Shown here: one piece after another, positions 1 through 9,418 of the stretch
How positions within the stretch are numbered: position 1 is the first letter of the stretch
Layout: each line of letters begins with the position of its first letter
Source: Lacunisphaera sp.
GTDB lineage: Bacteria; Verrucomicrobiota; Verrucomicrobiia; Opitutales; Opitutaceae
Direction of reading: 5' to 3'
Length of the DNA stretch: 64,000 nucleotides
NCBI GenBank assembly: GCA_009695095.1
Contig: SIBQ01000001.1
Span: forward strand, 151,928-215,927
Translations under genes and position numbers: made by a program
The notes under the pieces: model-generated
The model's input: the letters and a program-made list of their open reading frames with translations, nothing else
Told to the model about the DNA's origin: nothing
Databases searched by the model: none

Positions 1-2
1 AC

Positions 3-473
3 TTCACGTGGCGCGCCGGCGTGGATGTGCTGAGTTTTGGCGGCACCAAGAACGGCATGAACACCACCGAGGCGGTTGTCTTCTTCAACCCGGAGCACGC
101 GCGGGAATTCGAATACCGCGTCAAGCAGGGCGGCCAGCTGGCCTCGAAGATGCGCTTCGCCGCGGCCCAGTGGATCGGCATGCTCGAGACCGGCGCCTGG
201 CTGCGCCACGCTGCGCACGCCAATGCCATGGCGCAGAAACTCGCCGCCGCGCTGCGCGGGCTGCCCGGCGTGAAGTTCGCCGCCGAACCGGAGTCGAATG
301 GCGTTTTCCTGCTGCTGCCGGTTGCCGCAGCAGAGGCGTTGTGGGCGCGCGGCTGGCACTTCTACCTCTACCAGATCAGCCGCAACCCGGTTTACCGGCT
401 GATGTGCTCCTGGGCCACGACGCCCGACGCCATCGACCGTTTCGTCGCCGAGCTGCGGTCAGTGCTGGGTTGA
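3..473 (+). CDS. ltaE: Low-specificity L-threonine aldolase, C-terminal part
   Basis: Only the C-terminal part is present; the open frame runs in from the left edge. The visible segment carries SFGGTKNG, the motif holding the lysine that binds pyridoxal phosphate in threonine aldolases (fold type I). The remaining roughly 140 residues match the small C-terminal domain, ending in a typical PDAIDRFVAEL segment. The enzyme cleaves L-threonine and L-allo-threonine to glycine and acetaldehyde in the cytoplasm. It lies about 6 kb from glyA, another glycine-producing PLP enzyme, but there is no operon link. A related beta-eliminating lyase is possible but less likely. Confidence 0.85.
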   Translation, partial: FTWRAGVDVLSFGGTKNGMNTTEAVVFFNPEHAREFEYRVKQGGQLASKMRFAAAQWIGMLETGAWLRHAAHANAMAQKLAAALRGLPGVKFAAEPESNGVFLLLPVAAAEALWARGWHFYLYQISRNPVYRLMCSWATTPDAIDRFVAELRSVLG

Positions 474-784
474 TTTTCCTCTGAAAACTTCGGTTCTGGC
501 TGGATTCTTGTATGTTCAACCCGAGTTTAAAACGGGAAGAAGGTAAAGCCCAAGACGGTTTCCGAGAGGGGCCAATCGCTTGTCGGTGGAAGCCGGCATG
601 GGCGGGATGGCTCGGCGAGGGCGCGAGGTCTTGAGTGCAACCGCCGGGACGCCGCGCCGCCTGACTGTCGGGGCGGCGCTGGGATCAGCAGGCCGTTTGG
701 ATTCACGAGGCTCGACCTCGCCGCGAAGTTTAGCCAGCAGGCTGGTTTGTCATCCCCGAACGGCACCGCAAGCCGCACACCAAG
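474..784. other. Gene-free stretch after ltaE
   Basis: About 310 bases without a credible gene. Short open frames here have no recognisable motif and poor starts. I looked for RNase P, tmRNA, SRP RNA and riboswitch cores and saw none. It may hold the decayed end of a gene or an unrecognised RNA, but nothing supports a call. Confidence 0.5.
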
Positions 785-804
785 AAAAAACGCCTCCCGT
801 GAGG
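785..804 (-). terminator. Weak intrinsic terminator after the FKBP gene
   Basis: Read on the minus strand, a short CCTC/GAGG hairpin with an ACGG loop is followed by C, G and six T residues. It lies about 20 bases beyond the stop of the FKBP gene. The stem is only four pairs, so this is tentative. Confidence 0.35.
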
Positions 805-825
805 AAGGATTATTTTGCTGGCGGC

Positions 826-1689
826 TTACTTGTCGGCCGGCGCCGGAGCCGCGGGCGCTTTTGTCGCATCCTTGGCGCTGAGCAGCTCAGCCTCGAAGAC
901 GAGGGTGGCCCCGGGCGGGATGGCCTGGTTGCCCACGTCGCCATAGGCCAACAATGACGGGATGTAGAGTTTGATTTTACCGCCCACCCCGATCTTCTGC
1001 AGGCCTTCAAACATCCCGGTGATGACGCCGTCAGGATGCTGCTGGCTGACGGGCTGCAGGACAAACTCGTAGGGCTTGCCGCTCTCCACCGAGTTCTCAA
1101 ACGGCTGCCCGTTGGTGAACGAGCCTGTGTAATGGATGGCGAGCTGCTGGCCGATATTCGGCATCGCGCCCGTGCCCGCCTTGAGAATCTCGTAGCGCAA
1201 ACCACTGGGCAGTTCGACGACGCTCTTGTTTTCCTTGAGCTTGGCGAAGAACGCCTGGCCTTCGGCGAGGTTCTGAAACCGCAGCTTGGTGAAGAACGCC
1301 TCCTGTTTCTTGCCCATGAACTCCCGGAGCTGGTCTTGAATCTGCTTCGGGTCGTAGGGCAGCTCCTTGTTGTTTAGCGCCAGACCAATGCCGCGGACCA
1401 TGGCCTCTATCTGGGCGGGCGTGAACTCGAAGGCCTCCACTTGATTAACCAGGCGCGACTGCAGAATGAAGATATAGCCGAAAGCCTCCAGCAGTTGGGC
1501 ATCGGTGAATTTGACCACGGCGGGTGCAGCCGGGGCCGCCGCCGGAGCGGACACGGGGGTCTTCGCGGGAGCGGCCGGGGTGCCACTCGAGACACCAGGG
1601 ACATTGAATTTGACCGGGTCCTCGGCGGACGCGGCGACCAGCAGGCCCAGACTGAAGAGGCCGGCACTAATTTTGGATGGGGATTTCAT
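826..1689 (-). CDS. Exported FKBP-type peptidyl-prolyl cis-trans isomerase
   Basis: A 287-residue protein. An N-terminal signal peptide of about 22 residues (hydrophobic ISAGLFSLGLLVAASA) is followed by a Pro/Ala-rich linker to about residue 60. A helical dimerisation-type domain (about 60-155) resembles FKBP_N of FkpA/Mip proteins. The C-terminal FKBP domain (about 160-275) shows the usual IHYTGSFTNGQPFENS, VITGMFEGLQKIGVGGK and IPPGATLVFEAELL segments. It should catalyse proline isomerisation of exported proteins in the periplasm. The tail is Ala/Pro/Lys rich. It is transcribed alone, divergent from the LOG-domain gene. The family assignment is secure; the substrates are not known. Confidence 0.9.
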   Translation of the reverse strand: MKSPSKISAGLFSLGLLVAASAEDPVKFNVPGVSSGTPAAPAKTPVSAPAAAPAAPAVVKFTDAQLLEAFGYIFILQSRLVNQVEAFEFTPAQIEAMVRGIGLALNNKELPYDPKQIQDQLREFMGKKQEAFFTKLRFQNLAEGQAFFAKLKENKSVVELPSGLRYEILKAGTGAMPNIGQQLAIHYTGSFTNGQPFENSVESGKPYEFVLQPVSQQHPDGVITGMFEGLQKIGVGGKIKLYIPSLLAYGDVGNQAIPPGATLVFEAELLSAKDATKAPAAPAPADK

Positions 1690-1863
1690 TGCGAGGAGTT
1701 AAGCCCGATTAGGAAACGGCCCGGGCGGTTTTGTGCCGTAAAAACGCCGGAATTTGGCGTCCGCCGGTCAAAAATCAACCCCTTTGGCGATGAATATTTG
1801 CGCGGCTCCCGGCGCAGCCGGGGCTTGTCAGCCTCCCCAACCTCCCCAAGGCTGGCCAATCCC

Positions 1864-3771
1864 ATGAACGAAAACCAATTCTGGCACAGCACTGACGGCC
1901 AGATTTTGACGGTAAAGAGCAAGGGCGGCGACAAGGTCGCCCTGACCCTCGTTTTCTGGCCGCGCCACCCCGCCGAGATGGACTTCCTCAAGACGCACCT
2001 CGCCAGCCTCCATTTCACCGAGCGCAGCTCGCTCGCCCGCATCGGCATCGAGATGCACCTGCAGGGGGCACCGGCCGTCGAGGGCAACCGCCTCGTGCTC
2101 GCCGCCGACGCCTTCATTTTCGACGCCAACTTTCCCCACGCCAGCTACTGGAAGAAGCTGCTGCGCCCCGGCATGCCCGTGGGCCGGCTGTTCTACGCGC
2201 CCGCCGCCGCCCAGCTCTCCACCGGCGAAATCTGGGCGGCCATCAAGGCCAACGGCCTCAAGCTGCCCAACACCATCAGCATCGACTCGCACGGCCGCGT
2301 CTTCCTCACGCCGCACCAGGTCAGCTATACGCTTTCTCCCAAGCTCCAGCGGCTCAACTTCGAGCACATCGTCAGCGGCAACGCCGGCCGCATGTTTCTC
2401 GACAAGGTCCAGGTCCGTCACGACGCCTCCCCCCTCACGATCCCGCCGCGCTCCGGCATTCTCACCAGTTGCTCCATGTATCTGAAGGAGCACTATGTAG
2501 TGCTCAACCAGGGCGAGGGCAACTTCGGCCTCCACACCAGCGCCGTCCTGCTCGATCCCATCAAGACTTTCGGCACGAATGTCATGCTCGAGATCTACAA
2601 CACCGGCGGCCAGCCGGTGGTGAACCCGATGGTGTCGGTCGACATTTTCCGCGCCCCGCCGTTCTCGGATCCCGAGGTCAAGACGCTCACCAAGAAACGC
2701 CAGCGCCTGCTCTCCACCGCGAGCCAGCTCTTTGAGTGCCTCGACCACCATCCGCCCCTCGACTTCCCCGAGCCCACCCCGAAGACCAAAATCACCGTCC
2801 GCGGCCAGAGCGCCACGATGGAAAACCGCAGCGTGCTCGTCCGCGCCGGCGAGGATTTGAAAAAAAGCCTCCCGGCCTTCCCCAGCGGCATCGGCTGCCA
2901 CACGATGATCCAGGCGCTCGACAACGCGCCGGCCGACGCCGACACGCTCATCATCGATTATTTCCCCGACCTCCTCGAGCACATCGAGCTCCTCACCCGC
3001 ATCGGCGACGTGAAACTCAAGCGCATCATCTTCCGCAAGGCCTCGCGCACCCACGGCTATTTCCTCTCCAGCAACGCCCACGCCCGTCTCGACACCTACC
3101 AGGCCATCGGCGTGCAGGCCTACTGGTATGACGAACTCACCAAGGAAATCTACCTGCACGTCTACAAGAAGGAGCACGGTTTCTTCGTCCGCGAGGAGCT
3201 GGCGCGCAAATTCCAGGAGACCACCCTGCTGGCCTTTTACGGCTCGGCCGTCGGACTCGACCAGGCCGATACCGAGCGCATCACCCGCCTCGTCGAGCAA
3301 CTCACCGGTTTCATCGGCCCCAACGTCGGCGTGCTCACAGGCGGCGGCGGCGGGGTCATGCGCCTGGCGACCGACTCGGCGCGCAACAAGGGCGCGCTGA
3401 CCGGCGCCTGTTTCCTCGAGCTCGAGGCGGAGAAGCTCGAGCTCGGCGTGGATTTTTTCAACACCTTCCAGGAAAGCTCGCGTCACTTCCGTCAGAAATG
3501 GTTTGAGGCGACGGATTTTTGCATCTTCAACGTTGGCGGCGTGGGCACGCTTGAGGAAATCGGCATCGAGATGTGCAACCTCAAGCTCGGCATCCGCCCC
3601 CGCACCCCCTACGTGTTCTTCAACGCCAAATTCTGGAGCGACCTCCGCCGCCAGGTCCGCGCGATGATCAACACCAAGCGCGCCCCCGCCTGGATGGCCG
3701 ACTACCTCCTCTTCACTGACGACCCCGACGAAGTCGTCAGATTCTACCGGAAGACCCTGCAGGTGCTGTGA
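1864..3771 (+). CDS. Large LOG-family protein with an unknown N-terminal region
   Basis: A 635-residue protein; the ATG at 1864 is chosen because the frame upstream of it overlaps the divergent FKBP gene. Residues about 455-635 form a Rossmann-type LOG domain: FYGSAVG at the start, the glycine-rich GGGGGVM loop near 493 and GGVGTLEE near 557, which match the PGGxGTxxE signature that binds nucleotide phosphate. Small LOG proteins cleave cytokinin or nucleoside 5'-monophosphates to base and ribose 5-phosphate. The first 450 residues match no family I know. They include a segment with ITVRGQSATMENRSVLVRAG and a Rossmann-like IIDYFPDLLEHIELL stretch. It is a single gene about 90 bases before purD, so a nucleotide-related role is only a guess. 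Confidence 0.7.
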   Translation: MNENQFWHSTDGQILTVKSKGGDKVALTLVFWPRHPAEMDFLKTHLASLHFTERSSLARIGIEMHLQGAPAVEGNRLVLAADAFIFDANFPHASYWKKLLRPGMPVGRLFYAPAAAQLSTGEIWAAIKANGLKLPNTISIDSHGRVFLTPHQVSYTLSPKLQRLNFEHIVSGNAGRMFLDKVQVRHDASPLTIPPRSGILTSCSMYLKEHYVVLNQGEGNFGLHTSAVLLDPIKTFGTNVMLEIYNTGGQPVVNPMVSVDIFRAPPFSDPEVKTLTKKRQRLLSTASQLFECLDHHPPLDFPEPTPKTKITVRGQSATMENRSVLVRAGEDLKKSLPAFPSGIGCHTMIQALDNAPADADTLIIDYFPDLLEHIELLTRIGDVKLKRIIFRKASRTHGYFLSSNAHARLDTYQAIGVQAYWYDELTKEIYLHVYKKEHGFFVREELARKFQETTLLAFYGSAVGLDQADTERITRLVEQLTGFIGPNVGVLTGGGGGVMRLATDSARNKGALTGACFLELEAEKLELGVDFFNTFQESSRHFRQKWFEATDFCIFNVGGVGTLEEIGIEMCNLKLGIRPRTPYVFFNAKFWSDLRRQVRAMINTKRAPAWMADYLLFTDDPDEVVRFYRKTLQVL

Positions 3772-3863
3772 CGAAATCGGGTCTGAGCTCCAGGTCATGG
3801 AGTCCAGAGGTAAGATAAAAATGTTTCCCCCCGAGACCCCGGAACCTAGAACCTAGCACCTTC

Positions 3864-5150
3864 ATGGCACTTCCATCCTCCGTCCTCGTCGTCGGCTCCG
3901 GCGGGCGCGAGCACGCTCTCATCAAGTCGCTCGCGGCCTCGTCCGGCCAACCCCGCCTGCTGTGCGCCCCGGGTAACGCCGGGATCGCGTCGGAAGCCGC
4001 CTGCTTCCCCGTCGCGGTCGACGACCTCGCCGGGCTCGTTGCGCTCGCGCAGCGCGAGCAGGTCGGGTTCGTCGTCGTCGGACCCGAGGTGCCGCTCTCG
4101 CTCGGCCTAGCGGACAAACTCATCGCCGCCGGCATTCCGGTTTACGGGCCCAAGGCCGACGGCGCCCGGCTCGAAGCCTCCAAGATTTTCACGAAGGAAA
4201 TTTTGCTGAAACATAAAATTCCCACCGCGCCGGCTGGAATTTTCAGCGATGTCGCCCCCGCCCTCGCCTATCTGAAAAAACGCAGCGCACCGATTGTCAT
4301 CAAGGCTGACGGACTCGCCGCCGGTAAGGGTGTCGTGGTTGCACAATCGTTGGCCGAGGCGGAGACCGCCGTGCGCGACATGCTCGGCGGAAAATTCGGC
4401 GCGAGCGGCAAACAGATCCTCATCGAGGACTGCTTGTTCGGCGAAGAGACCTCGCTGCTCGTCATCGTGTCGGGCCGCGACTACGTCATCCTGCCGACAG
4501 CCCAGGATCACAAGCGCATCGGCGACGGCGACACCGGCCCGAACACCGGCGGCATGGGCGCCTACTCGCCCGCCGAGGTCGTCACGCCCGCGCTGCTCCA
4601 GCGCATTGACCGCGAAATCGTCCGCCCTTCCGTCGACGCGATCGCCGTCGAGGGCATCGAATTCCGTGGCACGCTCTTCATCGGGATCATGCTCACGCCG
4701 GGCGGCCCAAGTGTGCTCGAATACAACACCCGCTTCGGCGATCCCGAGACGCAGGTCGTGCTGCCGCGCCTGTCCACCGACCTGCTCGCGCTCCTCTGGG
4801 CCGCCACCCGGGGTGAATTGCGCGGCTTCAAGCCGGACGTGAAGCCCGATTACGCGGTGTGCGTGGTTGTTGCCGCCAAGGGATATCCGGACAGTTACGC
4901 CAAGAATGACGTGATCACTCTTCCTCCCACCTCCTCCCTCCCGCCTCAGACCTTCATCTACCATGCCGGCACGGCTAGGAACGCCGCGGGACAGATCGTG
5001 ACCAACGGCGGCCGCGTGCTCGGCGTCACCGCCCTTGGGGCTACCTTGCGCGAGGCCACCGCCCGCGCTTATGCCGCTTGCGACCAGCTGCAATGCGCGT
5101 CCAAATACTTTCGCCGCGACATCGGCGCCCGCCAGCTCAACCGCTTATGA
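3864..5150 (+). CDS. purD: Phosphoribosylamine-glycine ligase
   Basis: A 428-residue protein of normal GARS length. It catalyses the ATP-dependent joining of glycine to 5-phosphoribosylamine in purine synthesis. The N terminus [13 protein letters not shown] is the family signature. The ATP-grasp core follows with [18 protein letters not shown], the [19 protein letters not shown] loop and [18 protein letters not shown]. The start is the ATG directly after a degenerate CCTAGAACCTAGCACC repeat, with no clear Shine-Dalgarno. Its last codon and stop overlap the ATG of the next gene (ATGA), suggesting translational coupling. Glycine supply by glyA lies 1.2 kb downstream. Confidence 0.95.
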   Translation: MALPSSVLVVGSGGREHALIKSLAASSGQPRLLCAPGNAGIASEAACFPVAVDDLAGLVALAQREQVGFVVVGPEVPLSLGLADKLIAAGIPVYGPKADGARLEASKIFTKEILLKHKIPTAPAGIFSDVAPALAYLKKRSAPIVIKADGLAAGKGVVVAQSLAEAETAVRDMLGGKFGASGKQILIEDCLFGEETSLLVIVSGRDYVILPTAQDHKRIGDGDTGPNTGGMGAYSPAEVVTPALLQRIDREIVRPSVDAIAVEGIEFRGTLFIGIMLTPGGPSVLEYNTRFGDPETQVVLPRLSTDLLALLWAATRGELRGFKPDVKPDYAVCVVVAAKGYPDSYAKNDVITLPPTSSLPPQTFIYHAGTARNAAGQIVTNGGRVLGVTALGATLREATARAYAACDQLQCASKYFRRDIGARQLNRL

Positions 5151-5786
5151 GAAAACCTCTCTCCCTGTTCTCAATTCTCTGTGCTCTGTCCTCTGTTTCG
5201 GCCACCGCCACCGAGCTGACCGACCTGGGCCAGGGTTTGTCCTATCTGCGCGTCCATTCCCTCGGTGACTCGGAGAAAGCCCTGCGCTTCGCCGTGCCCG
5301 GGGCGGGTGCTCTCGTGCTCGACCTGCGCCATGCCACGACAAGCGACGATGATGTCGAAGCCTTGAAGGTCGCGCTATCCGGCCAGCACCCCGTTGTTCA
5401 TTTTGGTCAGCCCTGCGACACCCTCAGTGATCGTAACGGCGATCGCCCAGACGTCCGCACTGACATTGGGCGCACCGGGCTCGGCGCCCGCGCCCAACGT
5501 CGTGGTGCAGACTGCCGCCGCAGCCGACCGACGCGCTTATGACGCGCTGGAAACCGGCACCCCTCTCGCCACACTCATCTCCGGCAAAGTTGAGAAGGAT
5601 CGCTTTGATGAGGCGACGCTCGTGAAGGAGTTCAAGAACGGCAACCCCGATGCCTCGCCCCCGCCTCTGCCCGACCCCACGGCACTCAAGTCCGCGGCGG
5701 CCCCGGAGAAGCTGGTTCCGCTGACCGACCGTGTGCTGCAGCGTGCCGTGCATCTGCACAGGGCCGGGCTGGTTCTGCGTCGCTGA
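5147..5786 (+). pseudogene. Secreted protein of unknown function, frameshifted
   Basis: A reading frame starts at the ATG overlapping the purD stop and encodes a signal peptide (LSLFSILCALSSVSA) and about 60 residues containing the hydrophobic ALVLDLRHA segment. At 5389-5392 a run of four C bases shifts the frame. The continuation FILVSPATPSVIVTAI is clearly the same protein and runs on to 5786. Removing one C joins the halves to about 212 residues. The VLDLR segment recalls S41-type peptidase folds, but no catalytic residues are visible. The signal peptide is encoded by a TCTGTCCTCTGT-type repeat. The shift may be a sequencing error or a true mutation. Confidence 0.6.
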
Positions 5787-5863
5787 TCGCGGGGCGTTTC
5801 TTTGTGTTTCCGCGCTTTCTGCCTTTAGCTCACAGCCTAAAGCTTCCAGCTTAGTACTTAATA

Positions 5864-6349
5864 ATGCCCGCGTCCGGTCACATTCTTATTGTTTGCACCG
5901 GCAACATCTGCCGCAGCCCGATGGGCGAGGGTCTGCTCAAGCACGCGCTCTCCGGCCAGCCCGAGCCGTTGAAATCAATCCGGGTCGTCTCCGCCGGCGT
6001 CGCGGCCCGCACCGGCGGGGCGATCTCGGAAAACTCCGTCATCGCCCTCAAGAATGCCGGCATCGACATCAGCGGCCAGCGCAGCCAGGCCCTCACCCAG
6101 AAGTTGCTCGACGATGCCCTCGTGGTCTTCGGCATGACTGAGTCGCACCGGGCCATCATCCAGCTGCGCGCCCGCCCCATCCCGCCCCAGCTCTACCTGT
6201 TCCGTGAGTTCCTGCCGCCACCCGCCGAGAGGGAGATCGGCGACCCCTACGGCGGCCCGCTCAAGCTCTACGAGACCTGCCGCGACGAGATGGTCGAGGC
6301 CATCCCCATCCTCATCGCCTTTCTTAAGACACTTGTTCACCAAAAATAA
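5864..6349 (+). CDS. Low-molecular-weight protein-tyrosine phosphatase family protein
   Basis: A 161-residue protein. The P-loop VCTGNICRSP lies at the N terminus, with nucleophilic Cys11 and phosphate-binding Arg17. The general acid Asp127 lies in GDPYGG, which matches the DP motif of the family. It acts in the cytoplasm and removes phosphate from phosphotyrosine or from phosphoarginine (YwlE type). In many bacteria a similar gene sits next to glyA and sugar-phosphate isomerase genes. Here glyA follows by 30 bases, so the two may be cotranscribed. The preceding gap contains a short CAGCCTAAAGCTTCCAGCTTAG repeat-like tract. Arsenate reductase is less likely because the spacing of the acid loop fits the phosphatases. 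Confidence 0.88.
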   Translation: MPASGHILIVCTGNICRSPMGEGLLKHALSGQPEPLKSIRVVSAGVAARTGGAISENSVIALKNAGIDISGQRSQALTQKLLDDALVVFGMTESHRAIIQLRARPIPPQLYLFREFLPPPAEREIGDPYGGPLKLYETCRDEMVEAIPILIAFLKTLVHQK

Positions 6350-6379
6350 ACTTCCTCTCACTCCCGGCTCCCTGCTCCC

Positions 6380-7648
6380 ATGTCGCTTAACGCCTCCCCG
6401 CTCTCGCAACTTGATCCCGCCATTTACGCCGCCATCGCCGGCGAATTCGCCCGGCAGCAGCATCACCTCGAGCTGATCGCCTCGGAAAATTTCACCTACC
6501 CCGCCGTCCTCGAGGCGCAGGGCAGCGTGCTGACCAACAAATACGCCGAGGGCTACCCGGGGAAACGTTGGTATGGCGGCTGCGAATTTGTCGACCAGGT
6601 CGAGAACCTGGCGATCGCGCGCGCCAAGCAGCTCTTCAACGCCGAGCACGCCAACGTCCAGCCTCATTCCGGCTCCCAGGCCAATTTCGCCGTCTACACC
6701 GCCATGCTCTCGCCGGGCGACAAGATCCTCGGCATGAACCTCAGCCACGGCGGCCACCTCACGCACGGCAACCCGGCCAATTTTTCCGGCAAGCTATATA
6801 ACTTCTGCCAATACGGCGTGCACGAGGCCGACGGCCGCATTGACTACGACGAGCTCGCCGCCACCGCCGCGCGCGAGCAGCCGAAGATGATCACCGTCGG
6901 CGCCTCCGCCTACTCGCGCATCATCGACTTCGCGAAAATGGGCGAGATCGCCCGCTCGGCCGGCGCCCTGCTTTTCGCCGACATTGCGCACATCGCCGGG
7001 CTCGTCGCGTCGGGCCACCACCCCTCGCCCTTCCCGCACGCCGACTTTGTCACCACCACCACGCACAAGACGCTGCGCGGCCCGCGCGGCGGCCTCACGA
7101 TGTGCAAGGCGGCGCACGCCAAGCTCATTGATTCCGCGGTCTTCCCCGGCGGCCAGGGCGGTCCGCTCATGCACATCATCGCCGCCAAGGCCGTGTGCTT
7201 CGTCGAGTGCCTCAAGCCGGAGTTCAAGGCCTACAGCGCCCAGGTGATCAAGAATGCGCAGGCGCTCGCCGCCGGCATGACGCAGCGCGGCCTCAAGATC
7301 GTCTCCGGCGGGACGGACAACCACCTGATGCTCGTCGACCTCCGCGCCAAGCTGCCGAATCTCACCGGCAAGGTCGCGCAGGAGACGCTCGATCGCGCCA
7401 ACATCACCTGCAACAAGAACGCCGTGCCGTTCGAGACGCGCTCGCCTTTCCAGGCCTCCGGCATCCGGCTCGGCTCGCCCGCGATGACGACCCGCGGGAT
7501 GAAGGAAGCCGAGATGGAGGAAATCGCCGGGCTGATTGACGGCGTGCTGGTCGCCATCGGCACCCCGACCGAGGCCGCCGTTCTCGGCGCCACCAAGGAG
7601 AAGGTCATCAAGCTGACGGGCAAATTCCCCCTGCCGTATAAGTTGTAA
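6380..7648 (+). CDS. glyA: Serine hydroxymethyltransferase
   Basis: A 422-residue protein of normal length. It interconverts serine and glycine with tetrahydrofolate and feeds one-carbon units to purine synthesis. The PLP lysine is about residue 230 in [36 protein letters not shown] near the N terminus and [16 protein letters not shown] sequence ([12 protein letters not shown]) further on are also characteristic. The ATG is preceded by the repeat-like CTCCCGGCTCCCTGCTCCC and lacks a clear Shine-Dalgarno. It lies 30 bases after the phosphatase gene. Together with purD 1.2 kb upstream this makes a glycine/purine neighbourhood. Confidence 0.96.
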   Translation: MSLNASPLSQLDPAIYAAIAGEFARQQHHLELIASENFTYPAVLEAQGSVLTNKYAEGYPGKRWYGGCEFVDQVENLAIARAKQLFNAEHANVQPHSGSQANFAVYTAMLSPGDKILGMNLSHGGHLTHGNPANFSGKLYNFCQYGVHEADGRIDYDELAATAAREQPKMITVGASAYSRIIDFAKMGEIARSAGALLFADIAHIAGLVASGHHPSPFPHADFVTTTTHKTLRGPRGGLTMCKAAHAKLIDSAVFPGGQGGPLMHIIAAKAVCFVECLKPEFKAYSAQVIKNAQALAAGMTQRGLKIVSGGTDNHLMLVDLRAKLPNLTGKVAQETLDRANITCNKNAVPFETRSPFQASGIRLGSPAMTTRGMKEAEMEEIAGLIDGVLVAIGTPTEAAVLGATKEKVIKLTGKFPLPYKL

Positions 7649-7709
7649 GGTTTAAGTTTTAAGCACCCGACATTCCGGCTTAAACTTTATCCCCTTAAAC
7701 CTTAAAGCT
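7648..7709. repeat. Inverted repeat TAAGGTTTAAGTTTTAAGC
   Basis: The gap after glyA is filled by an imperfect palindrome. The left arm is TAAGGTTTAAGTTTTAAGC. The right arm is built from GCTTAAACTTTATCC and CTTAAACCTTAAAG. The ATG of the next gene follows nine bases later. The left arm begins at the last base of the glyA stop codon. Confidence 0.7.
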
Positions 7710-7717
7710 TGTCGCCC

Positions 7718-8071
7718 ATGCGCCTCGACCGGCTCAAGACCTTCGCGCCCTCCCTGCCGCACGCGACATTCGTGAAGCAGTGGGGCGAGAACCTCGTCTT
7801 CAAGATTGGCGGCAAGATGTTCCTGATTGTCTCGCTTGACGGTGAAACCATCGAGGGTTGCGCCTTCAAGTGCACGCCGGCCGACTACGCCCGGCTGACC
7901 GGCGAGGTCGACGGCGTCATCCCGGCGCGCTACAATATGCTCAAATCCCATTGGGTGCAGCTGGAAGATCCCGAGGCCCTGGCCGAGACCCAATTCAAGG
8001 AGCAGGTCCGCATCGCCTACGATCTGGTGAAGGCCAAACTGCCAAAGAAGCTGCAGGCGGAGTTGGCATAA
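7718..8071 (+). CDS. MmcQ/YjbR family protein
   Basis: A 117-residue protein of the YjbR fold, a small alpha-beta domain sometimes described as a double-wing DNA-binding protein. Family features seen are HATFVKQWGENLVFKIGGKMF, a KCTPADYARL segment and PARYNMLKSHWVQLED near the middle, with the usual helical C terminus. The exact molecular role of the family is not established. The ATG at 7718 is preferred over a TTG nine bases upstream because family members begin close to this residue. It follows glyA across a palindromic repeat and probably has no functional link with it. Confidence 0.85.
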   Translation: MRLDRLKTFAPSLPHATFVKQWGENLVFKIGGKMFLIVSLDGETIEGCAFKCTPADYARLTGEVDGVIPARYNMLKSHWVQLEDPEALAETQFKEQVRIAYDLVKAKLPKKLQAELA

Positions 8072-8187
8072 ACGCTGTGAATCCCGCCCGGCGGGTTGAA
8101 ACAGGCTTTGCGCGCGGGCTTCTTTCACTCAATCTTCGCCGATTTCCCCTTCTCCTCCTTGAGCCCAACCGCCGCCAGTCCCGCCGA

Positions 8188-9417
8188 ATGAAGCCGCGTT
8201 CCCCCGTTTCGCGCCGCGCACTTCCCCGGCTGGCCAGCAGTGTATTGTTGGCCGCTTACAGCCTGCTCTCCACCGGTTGCGCGTCCACGCCGCGACGCAC
8301 CACGGGTCGGACCCTCGTCGAGGCGAAGAGCACCATCCTGCCCGCCCACATCATCTCCAATTTCTTCGTCGTCGAGACCAGATGGACCGACGGCCACACC
8401 TACCGCTTCCTCCTCGATACCGGCTCGACCGTGACCTACGTGGCACCCGACCTGGCGAAGCGCTTTGCCGTGAAGGAGCGCAAGGGCACGCCGCCCCGCA
8501 CCGTGCGCGTGCGCTCGGCCAACGGTGGCGAGATCGAGCTCCCGTCCATCACCCTGCAAAAGCTCACGCTGGCCGACGCCACGTTCGAGCGGGTGCCCGC
8601 CCTCGTCTTTGATTTCGTCGACCTCTCCGGTCACCTCGGCGTGCGGATTGACGGCCTCATCGGCTTCCCGGTTTTCCGCGATACGCTGCTAACCCTCGAC
8701 TACCCGGGCGAGCGGCTCGTCATCGCGCCCTACCCGGTCGTGCCACCCCCGGCAGCCAAGCCGTTGCCGCGCACCTCGAGCATTGCCTTCAACAACCAGC
8801 AGGGCACGCCGCTGATCCCGATCCAGATGGGCAACGAGTCTTTCATTGTGCTCATCGACTCCGGCAGCGACGGCAGCCTCAGCCTCAACCCCGTGGGCCT
8901 GCACCCGCGTTTCGCCAACAGCCCGCGCCTCGGCACGCTCATCTCTTCACTACAGGGCGACCGCCGCCAGCTCACCGGCCGGCTCAACCTCGACGTCTTC
9001 ATCGGCGCACACACCATCAAGAAACCCATTGTGGATCTCACCGACCAACTCTCGTCCATCGGCGGCGAGTTTTTGCGCCACTTCGTCCTCACCTTCGACC
9101 AGCGCCGCAACCGGGTGACCTTCGTGCGCGACGCCGACGGCACCGTGACCATGGGGCCGCGCCGCAGCTCCGGCCTGTCCTTCGCCCGCTCGCCGGTTTA
9201 CTGGCGGGTGCTCACCGTCATTCCCGACACTCCCACGGCCCAGCTGCCCGTGCAGACAGGTGATCTCTGCGTCCGGATCAACGGCGAGCCGGTCGAGAAA
9301 TGGACCTTCGAACGCTACGCCGCGCTGGTGAAGTCCGCCGCGAAGATCACCCACACTTTCCTGACCGGTGCCCGGGAAACCGACCTCGAGATCCCGGTGT
9401 TCGAGCTGGTGCCGTGA
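8188..9417 (+). CDS. Lipoprotein retropepsin-like aspartic protease with PDZ domain
   Basis: A 409-residue protein starting at the ATG at 8188. The signal peptide ends in the lipobox LLSTGCAS, so a membrane-anchored lipoprotein facing the periplasm is expected. Two aspartic protease half-domains follow. The first has LLDTGST (Asp77) with a later IDGLIGFPVF segment. The second has LIDSGSDGS (Asp224) and a matching GGEFLRHFVLTFD. A C-terminal PDZ-like domain (about residues 320-409) contains LPVQTGDLCVRINGEPV. Having both aspartates on one chain means it could act as a pseudo-dimer. The substrate is unknown. It stands alone and is followed by a palindromic repeat. Confidence 0.85.
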   Translation: MKPRSPVSRRALPRLASSVLLAAYSLLSTGCASTPRRTTGRTLVEAKSTILPAHIISNFFVVETRWTDGHTYRFLLDTGSTVTYVAPDLAKRFAVKERKGTPPRTVRVRSANGGEIELPSITLQKLTLADATFERVPALVFDFVDLSGHLGVRIDGLIGFPVFRDTLLTLDYPGERLVIAPYPVVPPPAAKPLPRTSSIAFNNQQGTPLIPIQMGNESFIVLIDSGSDGSLSLNPVGLHPRFANSPRLGTLISSLQGDRRQLTGRLNLDVFIGAHTIKKPIVDLTDQLSSIGGEFLRHFVLTFDQRRNRVTFVRDADGTVTMGPRRSSGLSFARSPVYWRVLTVIPDTPTAQLPVQTGDLCVRINGEPVEKWTFERYAALVKSAAKITHTFLTGARETDLEIPVFELVP

Positions 9418-9418
9418 T

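Noticed and set aside
474..784. Possible structured RNA after ltaE
   Set aside because: No conserved core of RNase P, tmRNA, SRP RNA or a known riboswitch could be found.
1828..3798. A 656-codon open frame on the minus strand
   Set aside because: It lies opposite the LOG-domain gene, has no recognisable motif and a composition typical of antisense frames in GC-rich DNA.
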